DNA of 22,385 nucleotides from Larix sibirica (Eukaryota; Streptophyta; Pinopsida; Pinales; Pinaceae), in assembly GCA_004151065.3 (NCBI GenBank), contig NWUY0300039806.1, positions 9,205 through 31,589 on the forward strand. Direction: 5' to 3'. Position numbers and translations under genes: made by a program. Below, piece after piece: positions 10,261 to 18,240 of the stretch (the stretch's first letter is position 1; each line of letters starts with the position of its first letter). Below the pieces are notes generated by a model. The model saw only the letters and a program-made list of their open reading frames with translations. It was not told where the DNA came from and did not search any database.

Positions 10261-10780
10261 ATTATGGATATGGGTATTGAGTTCTTTTAGATTTTTGGTG
10301 ATTCCCATTATATAATCGATTGGATCACTGGAAATTACAACTTTCAAAATCCAAGCCTTACAGGTATGATGGACCAAGACTTTTATGGAAAGAAAGATCC
10401 AGCCTCATCTCCTTCCAGCACATTTTCATAGAGTGAAATTGCACACTAGATCAATAGTTATTGAATATCCCCCTTAAGCATTCTTATAATAGGCGTCCAT
10501 CACCTGTAAAAATCTATGTGTGTGTGTGTGTGTGTGTGTTTTGAGGCTTTTTATTAGGCTCTTGATAGCGTTCTCTTTTCTTGAAAGGTTTTTTACCATT
10601 ATAGATCATTGAAGTTTATGTTAATGAGTTGTAAGGATTTAATCTCCTTTATTATTATTGGTTGAAATTTGATTTTTTTGTGAAGTCCCATATGGAAACA
10701 TATGCCTGGATCAGTTGTAGAATGTAATAAGTACTTTTCATCTTATGAAATAAAAATATTGAACTTTTCTTTGGAAAAAA
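10261..10780 (+). mobile_element. LINE B, 3' portion: second half of RNase H and 3' tail
   Basis: The frame left at 7570 resumes here after removal of the LTR element and one copy of the 5-bp duplication. It reads MDMGIEFF*IFGDSHYIIDW, the strand with the second catalytic Asp (codon 10300-10302, retained). After a frameshift, FQHIFIE*NC at about 10413-10445 corresponds to the HIYRE.N motif, but the following AD..SK is degraded. A (TG)11 run and a 3' untranslated region follow, with AATAAA at 10749 and a terminal A run ending at 10780. Everything from 10292 onward is also present at 13364. Confidence 0.8.
10517..10538 (+). repeat. (TG)11 microsatellite
   Basis: Eleven perfect tg units lie in the 3' untranslated part of LINE B. 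The copy at 13589-13610 has exactly the same number of units. Confidence 0.95.
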
Positions 10781-11418
10781 TAGTACAATATTATTAAAAT
10801 ATTATTGTATGTTATTATCATAGTATTATATACTTATATATAATATATTATTAAATGAATAAATGTATTGCATATGTGTTTATAGGCTATATTTGATACT
10901 CTTAGCTTTTCGGGTTACTCCAAAAGTGTTTCCACCTAGCTTGAAAAGTACTAGGCCTCCTAATCCTAATTGGTAATGCTTCATGGACATATGTCTGGCT
11001 CAATTTTGGTGGATGCTTAACCTTAGTTAGAGTGCTAGAATAGTGTCTTTACCTAGGAAGTTGTTACCCTAAAGTGCACACAATGAGGGAGTCAATTGCT
11101 TGATTAGGATAGGTACCTACCTAGGAGGAGAAATGTTAGGCACTTGGAGGAGGACACTAAGCCCTAGGAGCTTAGGACCATGTGATAGCTACCTTGGAGA
11201 TTAGGAGCTTGCCTTGAGACACTAGGTTGAGGACCATACTTAATGGAGGTTGGTTGTGGATCCATATACATATGTTGAGGAGGAGAATTAAATCTCAGTG
11301 ACCATATTGGCACACATGTTGAGGAGTATTTGAGCATAGGAAGACATGTGGCACGTGGTTAGAGGAGGAAAATATTCCATGAGGACACTTGGATAGTGCG
11401 TGACTATGGAAGAGGGAG
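10781..11418. other. Unassigned: AT-rich block, then a GAGGA-rich block
   Basis: 10781-10860 is nearly pure A/T and rich in short palindromes (ttatatataatatatta). 10920-11418 carries many gaggag, aggagg and cctagg-like words on one strand, giving a purine-biased, loosely repetitive texture without a fixed period. No coding frame is supported. The whole stretch is duplicated at 13853-14490. Confidence 0.45.
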
Positions 11419-11820
11419 TGTTGGACTAACAACCTATTGGAGAATGCACCATTTGGGAGAGGAGCATTGAGCCCAAGGAGAATTATGCATGGAGGAGGTT
11501 TGATCTTGGGGGTTGGATAAACCCTTGTGTGTCATTTGTATATTCTTGTACTTTAGAGCACTCCACATGGGGTTAGGCATTGTTTTATGTTAGCTTCTCT
11601 CACCTAATCTCTATACAAAGGGAGGATACAGTGCTTGTAATACCATCTTTGTACTATATTCCATCTTTGTAATTATCTTGGAGAAGTCCTTTAGGGAGCA
11701 AGATGTTAGGTTTAGTGAGTAAACCCTAGGAGAAATAAAAGAAGAGAGAGCCACATCTTGAATGTTGTTGGTGTTAGCGCTAAAAGTTGTCCTGTGACTG
11801 CAAGAGGGACAAGTTTAACA
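11419..11820 (+). repeat. LTR-like segment (weak)
   Basis: tgttggac at 11419 follows a purine run (ggaagagggag), as at the 3' LTR of many plant elements. ctctatacaaaggga near 11610 could be a TATA region. tggtgttagcgc at 11769-11780 matches the initiator-tRNA primer site at 9 of 12 positions. These signals do not fit one element: a purine tract before and a primer site after would not flank the same single LTR, and the end is either about 11767 or at tttaaca (11820). No 5-bp duplication is seen. The duplicate is at 14491-14892. Confidence 0.22.
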
Positions 11821-11838
11821 CATCTTAAATTTAAGATG
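11821..11838. repeat. 18-bp perfect palindrome
   Basis: catcttaaatttaagatg equals its own reverse complement. The same sequence is at 14893-14910 in the duplicated segment. It lies directly after the LTR-like segment. No function can be assigned. Confidence 0.9.
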
Positions 11839-11959
11839 GTTTTGATTGGGTTCGTTGGTTGATTTAGAGAGAGTGGTTGAACATGTGAATAAAGGAGAAT
11901 TTTGTGAGGCTAATCATATAGCAGGAATCAATCCAATAGATAACACTCATAGGTCCCTA

Positions 11960-12330
11960 GGCATGGATCCATTGAGACCATTCTCTACAACAGAACGAAG
12001 AATAATTCAAGATCAGAACAGTGTTAAGGTCTTGAATCTAGTTTCTGAAGGAGAACACAAATATGCAGGCAACTCACCATACAGTGTAAGTCTTTTAGAT
12101 CTAAAAATTGCTAATCATTTATGTAAAACAAAAATAATCTTACATTCAAAATAGAAGCAGCAAAATAGGAAGAAAAACAAAGTCTGACAAAGACCATAGA
12201 TATCGAAGCATGAGAAATTACAGTATATGCTGAAGATGAAAAATTACAAAGTCTCCTTATCTCACCCCAATGCAACCCTTGCTTCCTACTCGGAGGAAGA
12301 CTCCCCTTTTACATTACAATTGATAGAATA
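11960..12330. repeat. Diverged dispersed repeat, copy 1
   Basis: It matches 15032-15400 with many substitutions and small indels. Anchors are ataattcaagatcagaaca, tcaccatacagtgtaag and attacaaagtctcc. Identity is far lower than in the preceding 1668 bp. The sequence probably belongs to minus-strand LTR-retrotransposon debris, given the LTR end found downstream at 13199. The short plus-strand frame starting at 11846 crosses the boundary between the two similarity levels and is not taken as a gene. Confidence 0.75.
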
Positions 12331-13178
12331 AATAGTAATTGTGATCAACGAACTACTGCTACTCTTTTGGAAACAAATTCTATCAACTAAATCTAGAAAA
12401 TGATTACAAAATATCTGGAATGAGTGAAGTAGGATCTCTGTTCTAATTTCAATAGAATTATTCAATGCCTGCTTTGGAGACAAGACCAATTTCTTCGAAT
12501 CTGGAAGATTTTATGCACTTGAAGTACTCAATGACTATTGAAACCGAATGCTCTTGAATCTGGAGCTTTGATTGCCACATGCACTCAAAGTTGGAACTAA
12601 TCTTTGGCCTGCTGATTTCATGCCTAAAAATCTGAAAATGATGTCTTCAAATCTGGAGTTACTACCTGGAAATCTGAATTGACTTGTTATTGATTATTTT
12701 CCTCGTAATCTGGAACAAATATTTACAATTGGGTTTGTAGATAGAATTTCCAGAAGGCCTAATATCTGGGCTTTCAAATAAGGAATTTAACTATTCATAT
12801 GCTTTGCCTTTCTATGCTATGCCAAATATTCTTCTTTCTTTGGAAAAAAATGATTTCATCATACTGGATTCTTCAATGCTCTATATTACACTCGATATTC
12901 CAACTTCTATGGGTGCTTGAAAAGTTTCACACCTTGTTTCCACCGACTTGGTCCTGGACTTAGTTTTGTAGAAACCACAAGAGATTATTCTAGTCCATAA
13001 CCCAATCCATCCATAAAACAACTCCATGACATAGTCCGAACTTTGAAAATGAAAACATTGATTTTCTCCTTCAGCATCCTCCATTGTCAACTCCTTTTCC
13101 TTTTTTTCTTAATACTTGGATTTGATCAAGCGAGAAACCATTTTAATCTGCAACCTTTCCAAGTACTAGGGTCCGTTT
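12331..13178 (-). other. Probable internal region of a minus-strand LTR element
   Basis: If the primer site and LTR end at 13179-13362 are real, this stretch lies inside the element on the minus strand. A 69-codon minus-strand frame (13090 to 12881, begins MTMEDAEGENQCFHF) starts about 90 bases after the primer site, where a leader or gag start could be, but it shows no gag motif. Between 12490 and 12715 the word aatctgga, or a one-base variant, recurs about six times at irregular spacing. No pol motif was found. Confidence 0.3.
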
Positions 13179-13362
13179 GCTCCAAGGTCTGGTAACAATG
13201 AAATGACCCATGAAGAAGAAGAAAAAGAAGCTATAATCACTGTGAGTGACAGACTGTCATCAACAACAACACATAAGGAATTATGGCGCAGTGTAAACCT
13301 TGTTAATATCATAAAATGAAAACCCTAATTTATATATACTGGCATCTTCTGATTAAAACAAT
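13179..13362 (-). repeat. Minus-strand 5' LTR end with degenerate primer site, cut by a gap
   Basis: Read on the minus strand, a TATA box (tatatata, 13331-13338 region) is followed by about 130 bases ending in tcatttca (CA terminus at 13199-13200). Then comes ttgttaccagaccttggagc, which resembles the initiator tRNA-Met primer site with three or four changes. This is the layout of the promoter half of a Copia-type 5' LTR. The upstream part is lost at the N at 13363. No second LTR was identified in the window, so the element is incomplete. Confidence 0.45.
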
Positions 13363-13363
13363 N
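13363..13363. other. Single N, probable contig join
   Basis: Immediately after this N the sequence restarts with a near-perfect copy of 10292 onward, in the middle of a LINE RNase H domain. A biological duplication boundary falling exactly on an N is unlikely, so this is best read as a join between contigs. The true gap size and order are unknown. Confidence 0.85.
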
Positions 13364-15031
13364 TTTTTGGTGATTCCCATTATATAATCGATTGGATCAC
13401 TGGAAATTACAACTTTCAAAATCCAAGCCTTACAGGTATGATGGACCAAGACTTTTATGGAAAGAAAGATCCAGCCTCATCTCCTTCCAGCACATTTTCA
13501 TAGAGTGAAATTGCACACTAGATCAATAGTTATTGAATATCCCCCTTAAGCATTCTTATAATAGGCGTCCATCACCTGTAAAAATCTATGTGTGTGTGTG
13601 TGTGTGTGTGTTTTGAGGCTTTTTATTAGGCTCTTGATAGCGTTCTCTTTTCTTGAAAGGTTTTTTACCATTATAGATCATTGAAGTTTATGTTAATGAG
13701 TTGTAAGGATTTAATCTCCTTTATTATTATTGGTTGAAATTTGATTTTTTTGTGAAGTCCCATATGGAAACATATGCCTGGATCAGTTGTAGAATGTAAT
13801 AAGTACTTTTCATCTTATGAAATAAAAATATTGAACTTTTCTTTGGAAAAAATAGTACAATATTATTAAAATATTATTGTATGTTATTATCATAGTATTA
13901 TATACTTATATATAATATATTATTAAATGAATAAATGTATTGCATATGTGTTTATAGGCTATATTTGATACTCTTAGCTTTTCGGGTTACTCCAAAAGTG
14001 TTTCCACCTAGCTTGAAAAGTACTAGGCCTCCTAATCCTAATTGGTAATGCTTCATGGACATATGTCTGGCTCAATTTTGGTGGATGCTTAACCTTAGTT
14101 AGAGTGCTAGAATAGTGTCTTTACCTAGGAAGTTGTTACCCTAAAGTGCACACAATGAGGGAGTCAATTGCTTGATTAGGATAGGTACCTACCTAGGAGG
14201 AGAAATGTTAGGCACTTGGAGGAGGACACTAAGCCCTAGGAGCTTAGGACCATGTGATAGCTACCTTGGAGATTAGGAGCTTGCCTTGAGACACTAGGTT
14301 GAGGACCATACTTAATGGAGGTTGGTTGTGGATCCATATACATATGTTGAGGAGGAGAATTAAATCTCAGTGACCATATTGGCACACATGTTGAGGAGTA
14401 TTTGAGCATAGGAATACATGTGGCACGTGGTTAGAGGAGGAAAATATTCCATGAGGACACTTGGATAGTGCGTGACTATGGAAGAGGGAGTGTTGGACTA
14501 ACAACCTATTGGAGAATGCACCATTTGGGAGAGGAGCATTGAGCCCAAGGAGAATTATGCATGGAGGAGGTTTGATCTTGGGGGTTGGATAAACCCTTGT
14601 GTGTCATTTGTATATTCTTGTACTTTAGAGCACTCCACATGGGGTTAGGCATTGTTTTATGTTAGCTTCTCTCACCTAATCTCTATACAAAGGGAGGATA
14701 CAGTGCTTATAATACCATCTTTGTACTATATTCCATCTTTGTAATTATCTTGGAGAAGTCCTTTAGGGAGCAAGATGTTAGGTTTAGTGAGTAAACCCTA
14801 GGAGAAATAAAAGAAGAGAGAGCCACATCTTGAATGTTGTTGGTGTTAGCGCTAAAAGTTGTCCTGTGACTGCAAGAGGGACAAGTTTAACACATCTTAA
14901 ATTTAAGATGGTTTTGATTGGGTTCGTTGGTTGATTTAGAGAGAGTGGTTGAACATGTGAATAAAGGAGAATTTTGTGAGGCTAATCATATAGCAGGAAT
15001 CAATCCAATAGATAACACTCATAGGTCCCTA
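13364..15031. repeat. 1668-bp direct duplication, copy 2
   Basis: This is a near-identical copy of 10292-11959. It contains the LINE B 3' portion (13364-13852, starting inside the GDS motif strand), the (TG)11 run (13589-13610), the LTR-like segment (14491-14892) and the palindrome (14893-14910). It is followed by the diverged repeat copy 2 rather than by the sequence that follows copy 1. Confidence 0.95.
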
Positions 15032-15400
15032 TGCATGGATCGATTAAGACTATGCTATACAACAAAACAAGGATAATTCAAGATCAGAACAGTGTTAAGG
15101 TCTTGAATTTGGTTTCTGAAGGTAAACAAAAATATATAGGCAACTCACCATACAGTGTAAGGTTGTTAGATCTGCAAATTGCTAATAATTTATGTAAAAC
15201 ATAAATAATCTAACATTCATAATAGAAGCAATAGATTAGGAGGTAAAACAAAGTCTCACAAAGACCATAAATATAGAAAGCATGAAAAGTTTATGTATAT
15301 ACTAAAGATAAAAGATTACAAAGTCTCCCTATCTCACCTCAATCGAACCCTTCTTCCTGCTTTGAGGAAGGTCTCCTCCTTTTTACATTCAAATAGTACA
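15032..15400. repeat. Diverged dispersed repeat, copy 2
   Basis: This is the counterpart of 11960-12330, with substitutions every few bases. The order of shared anchors is the same. Beyond about 15400 the two loci can no longer be aligned by eye. Confidence 0.75.
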
Positions 15401-16536
15401 ATTTATAGACAATGGTTACAAACTCAAGATCCCCGATTCATGGATCAAGAATTATCTTGAATTAAACATAACAAACTGTTGTAGGAAGGTTCGGATCTGA
15501 GAGATTCAAGATTAAATCCACCTATTTTCTAGTTTGACTAATGATCTTTTTAAAGATAAAAATGCAGCTCCCAATTTTGAAACAATTCCTTGACATATGT
15601 GTTCTTTGACCAACCATCTTTAATATTTTTTATGATTATTTGATGAACTTTAAAACTGATGACAATGCTTCCAAATACAGGATTGATTTTCTGCTAAGAA
15701 GGTGGATTTTGATCTGATGCTGATACCCTGCCTTGAATATTGACATGCCATCTTTAATATTTTTTATTATTATTTGATAAACTTGAAAATTGATGACAAT
15801 GGTTCCAAATACGGGATTGATTTTCTGCTGAGAAGGTGGATTTTGATCTGATGCTGATACCCTGCCTTGAATATTGACATGCATATGAAATGTTGGATTT
15901 TATTCTTCGATTGTCAATCTATGCTGTCATGTGTCCAGCCACTTGCATCCCTGAAACTGGGTTGATCTTTGACTAATGTACTCTGTCCGAGATTTCCTCC
16001 AAACAAATAGAATACGATATCAAACTAGAGAATAAATCCCTATACAATTGTTTGTCCTTGTTCATAATACCATCTATGCACTACAAAACCTTAAGCAAGA
16101 GGCCAATAGCCACCACCAAAAATAGTATACTTCACTTTCACTCAATGCAGTTAAAAATGCATTAAGAAACTTGGAGCAGGATTATAGTGAACTGTCACAC
16201 TTCGTCTTTTTAAGAAATGTTGGACGCTATTAATAATCGACATTTGTTGACAAGATTTGATGGCAGTCCCAGGCACTTAGCACTTGGCGTTTCCCTGCAT
16301 TCTAATTCGCATTTTGACTAGTCTTTTCGGTACTTGAGTGATCACAGAATCAGATTCTTGTAACATGCTCTTCAATCGGTATTTTTAATTTACACCTTGT
16401 GGCAATTATCCCACATGTAACAAGGAGGTATTAATATAACACTTTATATTACAAATGGTTTGGAAGTGCATTCATCGCGTGGTTCACAAAGGCTTGACAG
16501 TCTTGACTCTTGGATCGGTTTCTTTAAAAGTGGACA
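15401..16536. other. Unassigned DNA, possibly more minus-strand LTR-element debris
   Basis: gaatacgatatcaaac (about 16011-16026) vaguely resembles a reversed primer site (gctctgataccaa), and it lies downstream of the diverged repeat, as the better example does near 13190. This is the only hint of a second related element. The 134-bp tandem duplication lies within this stretch. No coding region is supported. Confidence 0.3.
15614..15881. repeat. Two tandem 134-bp units
   Basis: 15614-15747 and 15748-15881 are adjacent copies of the same 134-bp unit, each starting ccatctttaatatttttt and ending ttgaatattgacatg. They differ at a small number of positions and have no net length difference. The 82-codon minus-strand frame crossing them reads the two copies in different frames, since 134 is not a multiple of three, which argues against coding. 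Confidence 0.95.
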
Positions 16537-16669
16537 CTTGTTGAGTTGAAATGAGATAAAAGACCGTTAATTTTACCAAAAATACTTTATAACCACGTAA
16601 CATTGGAGTTTATGGATAAAATAACTATTTTGATCAAATATTATGGTTTTCTTGTTGAGTTCAAAATAC

Positions 16670-17696
16670 TTTTTTTTCACACATTAAAAGCTATACTTTA
16701 AATTTAAGTATATGAAGAAGATTACAGCCGACTTCCACAGTCAAATTATAAACCGATACCAACCAATAGCAGATGAAAAGGCCAGCCTCTTGAGTAGAGG
16801 AGAATAATTTCCCGAAAATACATAACAATTAGAAAATACAGACCAAAACAAATAACAGAAAAACAAATAAAATCCACGGCAACCAGCCACAACAGTCACC
16901 GAACCAAAACATACCAACAAAGAAAATCACGAGCCATACAAAAGATAGTTTCCAGACTCCCGAAGGACATCTGCAGCCCAAAATTCAAAAAATAGACAGC
17001 CTTCCACCTAAGAAAGTGCCCTCTTTGACAGAACATCCGCTTGAGTATTCTCCATACATGATACGTGGAATATGGATGAGCTAGATAGCCTTCAACACCT
17101 GAAGAAATGATTGAATCTGAACCAACCAAGGCTTAAGATAAAACACATTTAATGGACCCAGTCCCAAAGCCCAATTCACCACCACTTGTGAGTCACCAAC
17201 AACATGATATATCTCCAAGTGTCTAAATTTTACAAAATATAATAAGACCCACAGGGCACAGACCTCACTCCTAGTATTAGATCCCAAACCCACATTCATC
17301 CAAATATTAAAATGACATTGATCATTCAAAAAAATGAAACCTCCAGTTCCACAATTAGAAGTCGAATCCTATGAAACCCCTTCAAACATGCCATATGAAC
17401 CAGAAAAAGAAAATGAAGAGATTCTACCACTCTGAGAAGTCTTCTATGTCCTAGATAGTTCCCAGAACTCCATATGGGTTGCCATCACCTTCCCCGCCAC
17501 CCAGGACAACTTAAGGAATTTCCCTTCGAATAAGGCCAAATTCCTATCCTTCCATACTTCCCAAAAGACCATACAAGCTAAAGCAGCATACCTATGACTA
17601 TCCCTGTACCATTTAAGAAGACCAACAACCAAAGAAGGTTCTATCCAGACTGGTAGACCAACCTCCAAACCATGAACATCATTCCATACATTATAA
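16670..17696 (-). mobile_element. 5'-truncated LINE (LINE 1) in the tandem array
   Basis: On the minus strand the element enters the polyprotein just before the RNase H domain: a 74-codon frame (17668-17444) has VFWEVWKDRNLALFEG, the W-x2-W-x2-RN linker. RNase H follows with FEGVS* at 17386-17369 (usual FDGAS: Asp to Glu, then a stop), LGSNTRSEVCALW (catalytic Glu present), VVGDSQVVV (Asp present) and, after a frameshift, HVSCMENTQADVLSKRALS* at about 17060-17010 (last Asp present). The 3' end is an eight-base T run on the plus strand (16670-16677). caaaatact is found before it (16662-16670) and again after the 5' end (17697-17705), a target-site duplication. The element is dead, through the missing 5' part, stops and shifts. 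Confidence 0.88.
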
Positions 17697-17707
17697 CAAA
17701 ATACTTT
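17697..17707. repeat. Target-site duplication of LINE 1 (right copy)
   Basis: caaaatacttt here repeats the left flank, where caaaatac at 16662-16669 runs into the T run. The uninterrupted form of the site (gaaaatactttataacc) is present in the array at 17891-17907, which confirms where the element went in. Confidence 0.8.
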
Positions 17708-17952
17708 ATAACCACGTACAATTGGAGTTTATGGATAAAAGAACTATTTTGAAAATACTTTATAACCACGTAACGTTTGAGATAAAAGACCATTAATTTT
17801 AACAAAAATACTTTATAACCACGTAACATTGGAGTTTATGGATAAAAGAGCTATTTTGATAAAATATTATGGTTTTCTTGTTGTTGAGTTGAAAATACTT
17901 TATAACCATGTAACATTGGAGTTTATGGATAAAAGAACTATTTTGAAAATAC

Positions 17953-17986
17953 TTTTTTTTTCATATGAAAATATAGCTTACTATTA
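17953..17986 (-). mobile_element. 3' terminus of a third LINE (LINE 3), rest lost in a gap
   Basis: A nine-base T run (17953-17961) replaces the expected continuation of subunit C. It is followed by catatgaaaatatagcttac, which closely matches the start of LINE 2 after its T run (cacagaaaaatataacttac). The element is then cut by the N at 17987. Beyond the N the array resumes within subunit C, so the missing body of LINE 3 lies in the gap. Confidence 0.75.
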
Positions 17987-17987
17987 N
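17987..17987. other. Single N standing for a gap that contains a LINE
   Basis: The left flank is a LINE 3' end and the right flank is subunit C of the array, in the correct order. The gap therefore must contain at least the body of LINE 3 and the first part of a C unit. One base cannot be its real length. Confidence 0.8.
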
Positions 17988-18240
17988 TGAGATAAAAGAC
18001 CATTAATTTTACCAAAAATACTTTATAACCACGTAACATTGGAGTTTATGGATAAAAGAGCTATTTTGATAAAATATTATGGTTTTCTTGTTGTTGAGTT
18101 GAAAATACTTTATAACCATGTAACATTGGAGTTTATGGATAGAAGAACTATTTTGAAAATACTTTATAACCCCATAACATTTGAGATAAAATTCCATTAA
18201 TTTTACCAAAAATACTTTACAACCACATAACATTGGAGTT

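Larger units (their letters stand above)
10292..11959. repeat. 1668-bp direct duplication, copy 1
   Basis: It matches 13364-15031 at a constant offset of 3072. I found two differences (11343 G/T and 11637 G/A) and no length change, not even in the (TG)11 run. The segment covers the 3' end of LINE B plus 1.2 kb of unrelated DNA beyond its poly(A), so it is not one transposon repeated. At 11960 the similarity falls abruptly. Confidence 0.95.
16537..18240. repeat. Tandem array with 194-bp higher-order unit, split by LINEs
   Basis: The array is built from three subunits that all begin AAAATACTTTATAACCACG or close variants. Subunit A (87 bp) continues with attggagtttatggat and ends gttgttgagttg. 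B (54 bp) shares A's first part only. C (53 bp) continues gtttgagataaaagacc. Subunit starts are A 16579 (84 bp), B 16663 (interrupted, resumes 17698), C 17752, A 17805, B 17892, C 17946 (interrupted), A 18015, B 18102, C 18156 and A 18209 (cut at 18240). The order A-B-C is kept throughout, giving a period of 194 bp. The first C is truncated and fused to an A tail near 16551. The array is non-coding; the short minus-strand frames over it are artefacts of the repeat. Confidence 0.9.

Noticed and set aside
11846-12154. 102-codon plus-strand frame beginning MGSLVDLERVVEHVNKG
   Set aside because: It crosses the point where duplication identity collapses. The homologous stretch at 14918-15200 is not open, and the nearby retroelement signals are on the other strand.
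15636-15884. 82-codon minus-strand frame
   Set aside because: It spans two 134-bp tandem copies, and each copy is read in a different frame, so it is not conserved as protein.
17641-18233. Minus-strand frames with recurring KVFL..KLM.FYLK and VVIKYF motifs
   Set aside because: They are readings of the tandem array. The motif repeats because the DNA repeats, and the frames shift between subunits of 87, 54 and 53 bp.
16537-18240. CRISPR-like array or regulatory repeat cluster
   Set aside because: The subunits are contiguous with no unique spacers, the host is a plant, and the interruptions are LINE insertions.
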